A stretch of 64,000 nt of DNA from assembly GCF_020283565.1 (NCBI RefSeq), contig NC_060059.1, forward strand, positions 34,026,838-34,090,837, given 5' to 3'. The notes beneath the pieces are model-generated. The model had not been told where the DNA came from. It made no database searches and saw nothing but the letters and a program-made list of their open reading frames with translations. This DNA is from Trifolium pratense. Taxonomy: Eukaryota; Streptophyta; Magnoliopsida; Fabales; Fabaceae. The position numbers and the translations under genes were made by a program. Shown piece by piece: positions 25,582 to 36,910 of this stretch (the stretch's first letter is position 1; each line of letters begins with the position of its first letter).

Positions 25582-26604
25582 ATGACGAAAGCTGCAAATC
25601 AAAGTTCGAGCCATAAATGCAAAAAGAAGGGACATTCCAAAACTAAATGTCCTAAGAACAAGAAAGTGCAAAGAAAGCTTGCTTCAAAGATGAAATCTAC
25701 GATGGCAACTAAAGATGACTTTGATGGCTCAAAAATAGAAGAAAAAGGCAACTCATGTTCAATGGTAGATAAAGAGGTAACAACTTTTGAATTTTGTCCT
25801 GCATGTAAAGTAATGGAAGTTGGATTTGATAATCTTCTAAAAAGCTCAAACATTATATCTCAAAAGTATACAATTATGGAAAATCGACTATTTGAAATTG
25901 AGAAAGAAAATGAGAAATTGCAAATCTTAAATGATAAATATTTTAAAATGATTCAAGAATTGCAATACTCTCATTTGGAAATATTTGAACAAACAAAGAT
26001 TCTCAACGAGGAAGAAATCAATAATCATCTTCCAAAATGCTCTATGAATCATGAAGAGAATGATGTTTTGAAAGGAAATGTTTTAGAATTGAAAAACGAC
26101 ATTACAAGTTCTGCAAAATCTAGAGAAACTTTTCAAAACATAAAGGAATCACAAGTAGTAATTTTTGAAAAAACTTATTTAGGTTGTGGAAATTTTCAAA
26201 AACAAAAGTCTTATGAGAATTTTTTTGTTCCTCATAAAGATAAAAAATTACAGAGATACAAATGCTCATATTGTTACAAATATGGACATATTGAATCCTT
26301 TTGTTTTAAGAAAAAATTCAAAAGAAAAGAACATTCTCATCAGAAACAAGAACATTCTCATAAGGTTCTCAAAATGCATTCTTATTCCAAAACTTCCTAT
26401 AAGAGATCAACTTATCATCATAAGAAGAAATCTTATAAGAGGAATGACACTAACCTTCAAGGACCCAGATCACTATGGGTACCAAAATCATTACTAACTT
26501 GTGTTGCAGGAACATCTTTAAGCAGTCAAGAAAAAGCCTTAAGACTTGGAAAATTGATACTCAAGGAATATGACTTGAGAAAGACAATATTTCCTCATAT
26601 TTAA
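25582..26604 (+). pseudogene. Truncated copia gag (zinc-knuckle protein)
   Basis: Open frame of 340 codons from the ATG at 25582. Residues 10-23 align with a CCHC zinc knuckle, but the first cysteine is serine (S10, then C13, H18, C23). A second, complete knuckle, CSYCYKYGHIESFC, lies near residues 224-237. The middle is Lys/Glu/Asn-rich and predicted coiled coil (ENRLFEIEKENEKLQILNDK). It ends GPRSLWVPKSLLTCVAG... then stop, where gag would normally run into protease. The N-terminal gag domain that usually precedes the first knuckle is absent, because the ORF begins only about 60 nt after the primer site. Best read as a deleted, non-autonomous gag. Confidence 0.75.
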
Positions 26605-29600
26605 AAAAGGATGAATGTGATCTGCAACCTTTGGAATCATTGACAAAAATCAAACCAAAGGTATTTGTATCATTACTAAAATGATTTTGCATAAATTAAG
26701 GATGATTGATATGTTAAAGGTGTAACACATAACTTCTCTAATTTGGTAACATTGGAACTGAAGTTATTTCATATTCATCCTCATGATCATGATTTTTCAT
26801 TTAAAATCTTTATGTTAATACATAGATGAATTTTAGACCATATCATACTTTAAATGTTTTTGGCATAAAAGAGTTTTGTCAAATATGACAACTATTGCAA
26901 ATTTATTCAAATTTGGTCTGATAAGATATTTTTCAAAATTGGTTGTGAAAATGATATAATTTGTAAACTTATATTTATTGTATCAAGAAGTTGTCTTCTT
27001 TTTCAAAAATACAATTTCAACCAAAAAACTCTTGAACCACTTCATATTGGTTTATTTGTTCTTGTCAAAACTACAAGTCTTATGACTTCTTTATTCTTAA
27101 TGATTTATTCAATGATCCACTTGGACATTATTTTTAAGAGCATAAGAGTGGTGCCTTTTAACCCTTTTTAAGTTCTTTGAAAAAAAAAGGTTCATTTGTT
27201 AGAAGCTCAAAAATCATTTTCTATAAGTAGTGATCATGTGGAGATTATGAAAAACTTTCTTTCACAACTTTCTTTAAAGAAAATGGTATTTCAGTTGATT
27301 TTTCTTGATTTAGAATTTCAACAAAAATAGAGTTGTTTTAATGGCTAAAATATTTTTAAACGTTGAAAAATACTCTTGAAAGAAACCATAGATATTACAT
27401 GTTATGTTTTTGAATCATGTTTGTATCTTGAGTAAAACTTCATGCCATTTTGAAAGTATAAAAATTCAATCATATCATGATTTTATATTTTTGATGTTAT
27501 TACTATTTTTGGCATAGTAAAGAAAACAATTTTTGGGATACTCTCTTTATGCATTTTACTTTTAATGAGTTTGATATGAAGAGAAGATATAATAGTGGTG
27601 TTGATGTTAATGAACAACAACGACAAGAAATCATGGATCAATAGATTGAAATTATTCGAACATCATCTTTACAAATACATCCAAAGAGTTGGGAGTTGAC
27701 TTTCCATCATCCTCAAGATGGAACCTTTAAAAGCCCCATTGATATAACAATAACATTCTCCATTGGAATGAACAATGGTATTGGTACACCGTTTTGAAAT
27801 TGCGAAGAAATAATTTAGTCATAGAAATGTTCAATTTGCAATTGGTGTTAAGATGAATGAATCTCCTTCATCAACTCTCGAGAAGGAATTCAAGTTGTTT
27901 CACAATATATGTCAACATTGTGTATTTCCTAGAAAAGAAAGCAAAGAAAAGGTTTTGGAGAATGACATGTTTGTCATGTATCACCTTACTAAGTGATTGA
28001 AGCTGAATCTCTCACACATCATCTTGTAACATACGATCAATGCAGCAGAGTCTGTAACAAGGAAAGTTACTCTCCCTTATGGGATGATCTTCACCAAGAT
28101 TATTCATATCATCAAGATTGACTTCAAGAAAAAGAAAACAGTCAACTTTTGCACTATCTTTGACTTCAAATGTTCATCAAATGAAAAATGAGTTTGTTAA
28201 TCTTGAGGACTCTACTACTGTGGTTGGGAACAAAAAAGGAGATAGGAATATGGAAAAGAAAATAACTTGGACGAGTTACTTAAATTCTCTGTTTCATCCA
28301 GCAGATCAATCTAAGAATGTTCTCCCTGCAAAGGCAACAAGTGTCAAAGGCAAATAAGTTCTACTTGAAGATAACCAATCTCAGTCCTGCTTTTATTATC
28401 TTGACACCTCATTGAATTTTAGTTAAAGCATTGACATTGGTCTTGGATTAACCTCTTCTCAAATTGCTGCAATGATATTTGAAGGTTTTACTCTCACAAC
28501 CAAACCGGTTAATCAATCACTCTTTTCACCATTAATGAATTCTACCCAAGGATCTCTAGAATCCTTTTTCAGTTCTGAATTCTCAAGTAATTTGTTAAAA
28601 TCACCATTGATGGAATGACAACTAAATTTTCTTTCGAAGAAAATGAATTGATGAATAAGCATGTGGATCTCATTCTTGAAGGATCATAAAGTTCTAAGAA
28701 CGATCTCAAGGAAAATCAAATGATGAAATCCAAATGTTTCTGATTACAACATTGAGTTATGAGTAATTTGTTCTAAACAGGATTTCCTCTTCATCCCTAT
28801 TACCTAAAGTTACTCTACCAGGATGATTTTTCTTAGAGAATATCTAAGAGGGTGAATTTACTCAACATTGGAGAATGCATCAAAGGATAAATCTTTTCTC
28901 CTCAATGTAGATGATTTTTCTTAGAGAATATCTAAGAGGGTGAATTTACTCAACATTGGAGAATGCATCAAAGGATAAATCTTTTCTCCTCCATCATCAA
29001 TCAAGTGTCCTCTATTTATAATGATGAACATATGGTGGAATTATGAAACAATTCAAGATGCTCTCATCATTAAAATCTCATGAGAAGGAAGTCATTAAAA
29101 GAGGTACACAAAATTTTAAATTTAATCACATTTGCATTATAATAAGTTTGAATATCTTTATGCAATGTTATTATGTGATTGATTGGATGATATTGAAATC
29201 TAGAATGCTTTCTGAAATTCAAGTATATCACTCTAAAGCTTAAATTGTACATCAATTTTTTTGTCATGACTTGCATATATTTGTGCTTTCAAATAACTTT
29301 AATGCAATAAGGTTTGCACTCTTTGTTCATATACTTTTCATGATTTTTGCACACACATTATCTCTTTCAGAATATCATGTTAAGTGTGAAATGCATGAAC
29401 TTCATTTTTTTTGCAATATCATCTTTTTACACCCTTGTAAGCATTTATTTTTCAAATATGCTACTCATATTGCTATTAAAATATTGTTAAGGGTTGTTTA
29501 ATTTGATCAAGTCATATTGTTTCTATTTTCACAATGACCAAGTTTTAATTTAACATGCCAAAAATCGATTGAATTAACATTTGTCTTAATTCAATTTTTT

Positions 29601-30638
29601 ATGGTCTTGTGGCATATGTTTTAAAAAGTATATTGATTACAGTGCTAATCAATTTTTTATGTGCAAGCTATGTTATGTACTTAATGAAAAATTATCCTTG
29701 ATGATCAATGAATAATTTTTGGAGTTAGTCTCTTAATTATTCCTCATGATAGACCAAAACATTTAGAACAAAAATGACAAAAACTCATGATTTTGATAAT
29801 CAATTATATGTCATATTTTGGTCTTCCATAAGCTTGACTTATAGCACTTTTTTATGAAAAACATTTTTTCTATAAGTCTTTTATATGTGCACTTTTCTCA
29901 ATATAAAACTTTGGATGAATCAAATTTTGTTGCACATCTTGATTAGCCTATAGTTTGCTTAATTGATGATTAAGTAGAACTTTTTGAACATGGCTTCTCA
30001 AAAAAAAATTGAGATTTTGTTATGACTTATGTAAAAGATCCTCCTTCAAAGGTTTTAAATTAATATCCATTTTTTGTTGGATTTATTATTTGAAGGATTT
30101 TAACAAGAGAACATATGATTGGTCTTCATGAGAATAATTTGTGTGTCCACTCTCCATAAAATTAGAATTTGGTCTAAGAATAATAGTTCTTGCACATTGT
30201 ATTCTTGAACTCATATTTGACTTTTTATTAACATAAAAGTGTTGTTTCTACACTTGCGTGTTAAGTTGTCAAAATAGAATTGTGATCAAATATTTTTTTT
30301 ACAATGAAGTATTCTTTGAATATTTTGCTTTGAAACATAATCATCTTCTTTATGAGAATATTCAAAAAAGAGAGAATTTGTTTTTGACAAGATGTCAATT
30401 AACTCTGATTTCGCAGCTTCCTCATATGCGCAATTTTCTCTCTAGTTTTAAAAATCATTGGAAGATTTTCAAAAGATATTTTAGTCTTGTCTATCATTTC
30501 CTTATTTTAAGAATGATCATGTTTTAAAAGAATGTCCATCTCATAAGACTTAGGGGGAGTTCTCTAAATTTGAGAATGTTTGACTTGCATTGTCATTGAG
30601 GTCAAAATCACATTTTCTAAAAATTGAGTGTTTAGCAT
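26605..30638 (+). pseudogene. Degenerate copia internal region
   Basis: No long frame. Between about 27560 and 28360, pieces in shifting frames (FHNICQHCVFPRKESKEK, FVMYHL, SYSPLWDDLHQDYSYHQD) resemble an ORF common in legume retroelements and often labelled 'putative plant transposon protein'. An 88-bp tandem duplication lies at 28822-28997. A purine tract TTAGGGGGAGTT at 30551 resembles internal GGGGGAG tracts of this lineage. The rest is AT-rich and non-coding. Confidence 0.55.
28822..28997 (+). repeat. 88-bp tandem duplication inside the copia element
   Basis: Copies at 28822-28909 and 28910-28997 each begin GATGATTTTTCTTAGAGAAT. They are nearly identical and diverge only at the 3' edge of the second copy. 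Confidence 0.9.
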
Positions 30639-30865
30639 TGATGAGTCTTCATCAGTCGCTATTTTTAGAGTCTTTTTAATAAGTTTTAATATCATTTTAT
30701 TAGTTTAGTGTTTAATTTAGAGTCATTTTAAATAAATTGTGGTTTTTGATTTACCGAGTCAATTAAGCATTTTATCGAATAATATGGTATTTTATGTAGT
30801 TTTTATTTGTTGAAGCTATTGACATATTGTGTTTGACCAAAGTGGAGTACACTATTTCAAAAACT
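30639..30865 (+). repeat. Inverted U3-end fragment at the left edge of the gypsy composite
   Basis: 30639 to about 30765 is the reverse complement of the U3 end of LTR B (about 36785-36910), starting TGATGAGTCTTCATCAGTCG. From about 30766 to 30865 it diverges. It abuts the AGCAT target duplication on its left and LTR A on its right. The last bases before LTR A (CAAAAACT) match those between the primer site and LTR A at 39265-39272. Confidence 0.85.
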
Positions 30866-31716
30866 TGATAAAAATTTAGCAAGTGTACTAAATAGCCGTC
30901 AAGTAGTATAATAAAATCGTTCTCTCCGCAGGGATTGTTCTAAATCAACTGTAAATTGAAGACATACTCATGTAAATTGACATAAATTGTAAAAAGGGGG
31001 TTCTTGTTTGGTTTCAAGTTCAAATTTTTAAACTTCGGAATTACTTTGGTGTTTAGATTGATGTAAGAAAAGCGATTGGTCCTTTTTGGGTCATCTAATT
31101 ACTATTTCTCTTGGTAATTTCATGTATGATAACGAATTAGTCGAATTAGTTTCATGATTTGATTAAAACATAATTGATTATGCCCAATGTCTTGGTAACA
31201 TAATCCTCTCTCATGATCATCAATCCCTAATGTCTTAGTAAGACCTATGATCATGTGAGGAAGAAAAACTTTAATCTTTTAATCTCAATTAACAATCCGA
31301 AATGTCTTAAGTGAAAGTTAATTGATTAATCGTTCCTAGATCGATGATTTATTCCTATCGTCATAGTAAAACAAATCATTGCAATCATCATATAAGTCGC
31401 GAATTCATACAAAGCATTAAGCACAAAGAACAATCAATAGAAACTAACTTCGTAATTCATTAATCATATCATATGACAATCACATAATTCAAGATCAAAA
31501 GTAATTAGAATCACCTAAGGACCAATCATGAGAATTTAGCTAGACATTGCAAATTCAGAAATTACATCAAATAAAATGAAAGAAAGCATGATTACAAGAA
31601 GAATCTTGATGTGTTTCCACACTGGAATCCTTGCTTGGTCGCTCTTGATCCTCCAAAATCGCTCCAATAGCTGTTCTTTTGCGTAAAAATTCGATAATGA
31701 TCCAGATCTGATGTTT

Positions 31717-31726
31717 CCTTTTTATA
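31717..31726 (-). promoter_or_regulatory. TATA box of LTR A
   Basis: TATAAAAAGG on the minus strand, with a twin in the right LTR near 40124-40133. It sits directly downstream of the CG-rich motif array, consistent with a U3 promoter. Confidence 0.6.
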
Positions 31727-31741
31727 AAAATGATCAAAAGT

Positions 31742-31906
31742 AACGTTTTCCGCCTGAGGCACAGAATTTCCGCCTCAGGCGTAAAGAATTACGTTTCAGG
31801 CACAGCTTTTTCCGCCTGAAACGGCAAAACAGTGAGCAATCTTGGTTCTTCAGTGAAATTTCCGCCCCAGGCGTAAAGAATTCCGCCCCAGGCGTAAAAA
31901 TGCTAT
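31742..31906 (-). repeat. CG-rich motif array in LTR A U3
   Basis: Six variants of TTCCGCCTGAGGC / TTCCGCCCCAGGCGTAAA (plus-strand reading) spaced about 17-35 bp apart; several cores such as GCCTGAGGC are near-palindromic. The array is repeated in the other LTR at about 40149-40313, and a related nine-unit array lies at 35358-35634. Confidence 0.8.
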
Positions 31907-32044
31907 AAAATCCAACAATTTTCATTTGCTCTCTTCCTTCGCATGTAGCTTCAAATCAATGTCTTATTCTTCATGATTTAGGTCAAAAACCTCTAAAATC
32001 ACTTGAAAATGGTCTTTATTTCCATGTAATGACTAACGTCATCA

Positions 32045-33417
32045 CAACCCCAAACTTGAACTTTTCCTTGTCCTCAAGGAATATCTCAATCTCTAGGAAA
32101 ACAAAACACTACCTCGATTCATCTGGCTAAACAAACTCAAACCCAATCAAGTTAGACGTAATTTGCATGATATTTCAATGATCAATTTCGTCATGATTCA
32201 AGTACACACAGTTTCAAATTTAGGCAAAACAAAGAGCATCAAACAAAGATTGACCATACTTAATTTCTTCACACCCTCACCGACTCTCCTGTTTAAGGGT
32301 AATATAATCACTCAATCAACACATCATAACTAGACTACTATAAATTTGCAGACATTCTCAAAAATCAATCACCATGTCATGAGCACACACATTAGAGGAC
32401 TTTTAAAGGTTATAACGTGGCCTGGTTAAAAGGTGGATGGTGGCTTTTCTGGTAAGTGAGTAAAAAAACTTGAAATTAGATACCACTGAGTCGAATAGAT
32501 ACAACACCCCACCCTACTTTGTAAGAATTTATACTTAGAGAACAATTCACAAAATTCCTTTTTGTTTTCAAAAAGATCACCATGATTATTATTTTTTTTT
32601 CTTCTTTTTTTTTTTTTTAGAATCGATACTTCTTTTCTTGGTGAACTTTTGAATTTTTCTTTCATAATTTGGAATTTTTTCTTTCATAATTTTTTTTAGT
32701 TCTCTAGTATAGTATATCCACCCCAAACTTAAGTTGTTGCTAGTTCCAAAAGCAACCCCAAACTTAGTGAAATGCATTGTGCAAAAACCACTAAAGGTAT
32801 CTAATTTTCCAAGAAAATCATTTTTTTTTTTTTTTATATTATTTTGATAACTTGGGTCAGATACAAACAAAACATTTTTCTTTAAGCTCAAAAGGGGTTA
32901 AACAACGGATAAGCAATGATAAGGGTGGCTAGAACAGGCTCAAGGTACCAAACAACTTGCCTCGTGTGTACATCACAACAATAAATCAATTAAAGAGAAC
33001 ATGCGCAAATTCTAGAGACATAGCTAAGTGTGGAATTCTCATAATCATCAAAAGAAATCAGTGTTTGGGCTCAAAATCTCACAGTTTTTGGCTGAATTAA
33101 ACTATGGTCAATATTTGTGAGAGTCCCTAAGCCTTGCCTAAATCATCACTATGATGCATCCGAAACAATCAAAAACATCACAAATTCATATCACACATTT
33201 GGTCAACAATTTTGAATCTAAGATGATAGCCAAACAAATTTCAATAGTGTGAGGTTTTCAAAAAGACTAAGACATTCAAAGAAAACAAAACGACTAGCTC
33301 AAGTACTTATTATAGACCAACATCAAGCATGCAACAAATTAAACAAAGGAATCATAATACACAGGCCAAAAAGAATCTATAGAGGAGAAGGACAGTAAAG
33401 GTGAATGGCACAAAACC
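32045..33417 (-). other. 3' untranslated region of the left gypsy unit
   Basis: Begins at the purine-tract side (CAACCCCAAACTTGAAC on plus) and includes poly-T runs near 32586-32620 and 32820-32836. It is similar in order and wording to 36911-38250 (CCTTGTCCTCAAGGAA, GAGGACTTTT..GTGTGGC, CCCCAAACTTA). No ORF of note. Confidence 0.6.
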
Positions 33418-34890
33418 TCAATCCTGCTCGGGCATGTTATGATCATGATCAAAACGAGGCAGATTTCCAGGAAATTGCATTGATGAGGACCCTCCTTCAT
33501 CTGGAAGGCCAGCTGCCCTCCTTTGGCGAATGTAGGTAGCACGGTTCATTTCATGTGTAGCCGCCATGCTCCTAACTCTTTGATTGTGAGCTTCATCAAA
33601 ATCATGCATCGTTGGATATCTCGGATAGAAATATGCCGGGACTTGCTCCCGGTAACGCATGGATGCTTGCCATAAGGCGGATGAAGTGTCATAGTGGTCC
33701 GCCATATCAATGCCCTGTTGGGTGCTCATGTCCATTTTCCACACCATGTCAGCAAGAACATTCACATCAAACTGCGGAGCTGGAAAACTCTCCATTTCCG
33801 GAGCCTGTGGCACTTCATGGTGCATCACATTTTCAACATTCTCCTCCCTTTCTTCACCTCCTCCCTCAACCGTGTAATCCATTACATCATCCACATCAGC
33901 AAATGGAATGAATGTCTTTCCGAAAGTTTTTCTTCTCACATCTCTCGCAAAAGCCGTAGTGACTTTTCTAGGCTCTTCCATTTGATCATCATCAAAAGTA
34001 GCAACATTTTGATCCAGACACAGTTTAGTGATCAAACAGAGATGTGTTAGACTATATGACCCGGGATCTTTCTGGATAATTGCAGACAAATCATCACTCA
34101 GAATCGTGCCCAAATCTATGTCATCTCCTAGCAAGATAGCTTGAAGTGCTAGCCCTACATCCATAGGAATCTCAGAATTGTTCCCACTTGGCTCCACGTT
34201 ATTTATCCAAAATTCAGCCCAAATCCGTGGAATATCCAACAAATGAGCGGTTTTAAACCGCTGGGGTGGGAGCTGTCTAGATGGTCTCACCCACACACTT
34301 CCGGGTACAGTCAGCTGAGATTTTAAAGCCTCACGCTTATCTGATGCCATGGTTGCCCTATTCTCACGTCGATGATTCAGAACACAGAATTCAGGAACAT
34401 TAAAATGAAATATCCTATTTATAGTTTCCGGGGAGTAGTCTACATCTACCCCGCGTACTTTAGCAATCCGTGGTGACGAATTTTTCACTCGCCATGCATT
34501 ACTCAAAAATTCTAATGCTAAAGTACGATTTCCAGACCGAAGACAGAAATTAAACTCATACCAATGCCTGTTGCGGAATTCTGCTTCAATTAAGGGAAAT
34601 GCTAGCACTTCATCAGTGAGACGCTTTTCAGGTTTGAAGTCCTTACTTTTGAGAGTCTGGTACCGATTGAAGGCCGTTGGACGAACAAAACGTGACCGAG
34701 GAATTTCAGTCACAACCCGCGTTGGAGGAGGTGGTGATTGCTCTCTAGGCGGTGATGGTGGAGGAGAAGGCGAAGGTGACGGTGTGGGAGTTCGGACTAC
34801 TCTCCTTTTCTTCACCACTTTTGACCTTGATTTTGAAGACCCAACTTCAACTTCTTTATCCTTTGAGGATTTTTTGAATATGTTCTTCAT
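33418..34890 (-). CDS. Retrotransposon-carried 490-aa protein ('plant transposon protein' type)
   Basis: Single uninterrupted frame, ATG at 34890 and TGA at 33420. The N-terminus is very basic (MKNIFKKSSKDKEVEVGSSK) and leads into a Ser/Pro-rich stretch, PTPSPSPSPPPSPPREQSPP (residues about 36-55). A folded region follows with aromatic-rich, cysteine-poor sequence (HWYEFNFCLRSGNRTLALEF ... YSPETINRIFHF ... SVWVRPSRQLPP). The C-terminal third is acidic, then Met/Arg-rich. No zinc knuckle, aspartic protease, RT or membrane segment is visible. Family knowledge: such ORFs recur in Athila/Ogre-related plant elements and are annotated only as putative plant transposon protein; function unknown. It is intact, unlike the rest of the coding content. 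Confidence 0.7.
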   Translation of the reverse strand: MKNIFKKSSKDKEVEVGSSKSRSKVVKKRRVVRTPTPSPSPSPPPSPPREQSPPPPTRVVTEIPRSRFVRPTAFNRYQTLKSKDFKPEKRLTDEVLAFPLIEAEFRNRHWYEFNFCLRSGNRTLALEFLSNAWRVKNSSPRIAKVRGVDVDYSPETINRIFHFNVPEFCVLNHRRENRATMASDKREALKSQLTVPGSVWVRPSRQLPPQRFKTAHLLDIPRIWAEFWINNVEPSGNNSEIPMDVGLALQAILLGDDIDLGTILSDDLSAIIQKDPGSYSLTHLCLITKLCLDQNVATFDDDQMEEPRKVTTAFARDVRRKTFGKTFIPFADVDDVMDYTVEGGGEEREENVENVMHHEVPQAPEMESFPAPQFDVNVLADMVWKMDMSTQQGIDMADHYDTSSALWQASMRYREQVPAYFYPRYPTMHDFDEAHNQRVRSMAATHEMNRATYIRQRRAAGLPDEGGSSSMQFPGNLPRFDHDHNMPEQD

Positions 34891-35730
34891 GGTGAGAAAG
34901 GTAAAGATTGAGAAGGGTGATTGATGGAAAAGATGAAGATTTATGGTGGTTTTTGGGTGAATTTTCGTGTAGGGTTTTGAAGGGTTTTTGATTTTGGTTT
35001 TTGGAAAAATTTGAAGAATTGGTTGTTGTTTATGATGGGTTTTGAAGAATAGAGTTGGATGGAAGAATTTTTGTGGGTTTGGTGTTATGGGTGTGAGAGA
35101 GGTTGTTGTTTTAATGGGGTTTTGAAGGATTTGGGAGGTTTAGGTTCAAGAGGGGTTTGGGATTTGAGGATGAAATTGGTGAAATAGAATGGGTGAATTT
35201 GTTGTGGTTGTTGTTTTAATGAAGGATTTGTGTTGGGTTTGAAGGTTTGGATGGTGGTTAATGGAGAATTTGTGTGAGGAAGGAGATGAAGTTTGAGAGA
35301 AAGGATAAGGTTTGTTGAAGAAGATGAAGTTTGAGAGAAAGAATGAGGGTTTCATGTGTGTTTACGCCTAAAACGAAATTTTTCCGCCCCAAACACAGAT
35401 TTTTCCGCCCCAAACGGCAAAACAGAGAGCACCATTTTTTTCAGTGTGATTTTCCGCCCCAAACGGCAGTTTTTCCGCCCCAAACGTAAAAATATTGAGC
35501 AACCCAATTTCTTCAGGATTTTTACGCCTTAAACGGCAATTCTTCCGCCCCAAACGGCAAAACAGTGAGCACCTATTTTTCATCATTATTTTTACGCCTT
35601 AGGCGCAATTTCTTCCGCCCCAAACGTAAATTCCTGATTGTGACACTTTTCACACTCCTCTTTTTTTCAATTTGACCTGCACAACACAAAAAAAAATCAA
35701 AAGAAAAACTATTACGGTTAAATAAAACCT
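34891..35730 (-). other. Leader of the 490-aa ORF with CG-rich motif array
   Basis: Upstream of the ORF on the minus strand. 34900-35350 is a G/T-rich (plus) low-complexity stretch of GGGTTT/GAAGATG-type words. 35358-35634 contains nine units of the TTCCGCCCCAAACGG / TTTACGCCTTAAACGG motif, some with GGCAAAACAGTGAGCA between them, as also found in LTR A. No TATA box is obvious between array and ORF. Confidence 0.6.
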
Positions 35731-36910
35731 TGATAGAAATTTAGCAAGTGTACTAAACAGTCGTCAAGTAATAAAATTTATAAAGTTCGTATCCGCAGGG
35801 ATTGTTTCAATCTCGACAAAACAATTAAATTAATTTAGGATTAATAATTAAAATGCAAAGGGGGGAGTTTAACTTGGTTTGAATTTTTATCATAAACTTA
35901 TAAATAACTTGGGATTCAAATTGAATGAAAGAAAAATGATTGATCCTTTTGGTTCATCTAATTACTATTTCTCTTGGTAATTTCATGTATGATTACAAGT
36001 TACTCAATTTAGTTTCATGATTAGATTAAATCTCAATTGATTATGCCCAATGTCTTGGTAACACAATCCTCTCACTTGATCATCGATTCCTAATGTCTTA
36101 GGTAATCTATGATCAATTGAGGTTTACAACCTTTAATCTTTTAATCTCAATTAACAATCCAAAATGTCTTAAGAAAAAGTTAATTGATCAATCATTCCTA
36201 GATCGATCATTCATTCCTATCGTCATAGTAAAACAAATAATTGGAATCATCACACAATTGATCAAGTCATGCAAAGCATTAAGCGCAAGGAATAATTGAA
36301 GAAACTAACTTCGTAATTCATTGATCATAACATATGATAATCACATAATTCAACAGAAATAATAATCAGAATCCCCAAGGACCACTCAAGAGTTTAGCTA
36401 GACATAATAAAATAGAAATCAATAAACAAAGGAAGAAATTAAAACCAATGAATTTCTACTTGTGTCACTCCAAGTAGGTAGTCGATCCTTCAATTTCTTT
36501 CTTCCTATGCTTCAATCATTTTCGTCCTGTAGCGCAGCAGCTCTCCTCGTACCGTTCCAAGCTTCTCGTGTTCCGCTCTTGTTGTTGTACGTCATGTTCT
36601 TAAAGAAAAACCTCATTTCCTTTCTTTGGTTTCGGGTCAACCCAAGCAGCAAGGCCCACCTTTTTCTCTTTTTAGACAAGCCCATCATATTAAAATAGTA
36701 TACTCCCTCTTGGCTCATCATATAAGACACTAGACAATATATTAAACACTTCACAAAATAAAATATTAATAAAAAGAAATACTTAATTGACTCAATAAAT
36801 CAAAAACCACAATTTATTTAAAATGACTCTAAATTAAACACTAAACTAATAAAATGATATTAAAACTTATTAAAAAGACTCTAAAAATAGCGACTGATGA
36901 AGACTCATCA
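35731..36910 (-). repeat. LTR B, diverged relative of LTR A, internal
   Basis: 1180 bp, same length as LTR A. The left edge TGATAGAAATTTAGCAAGTG and mid-part (CTTGGTAATTTCATGTATGA, CCCAATGTCTTGGTAACA) are shared with LTR A. The U3 end differs and has no CG-rich array. On its right it is followed by CAACCCCAAACTTAG as LTR A is. No primer site lies on its left, where 35700-35730 is unrelated to the PBS. Confidence 0.85.

Larger units (their letters stand above)
30866..32044 (-). repeat. LTR A, left copy (3' LTR)
   Basis: 1179 bp. On the minus strand it starts TGATGACGTTAGTC and ends TTATCA-like. It carries a minus-strand TATA box TATAAAAAGG at 31726-31717, with six CG-rich motif units just upstream (31742-31906). 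Confidence 0.92.
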
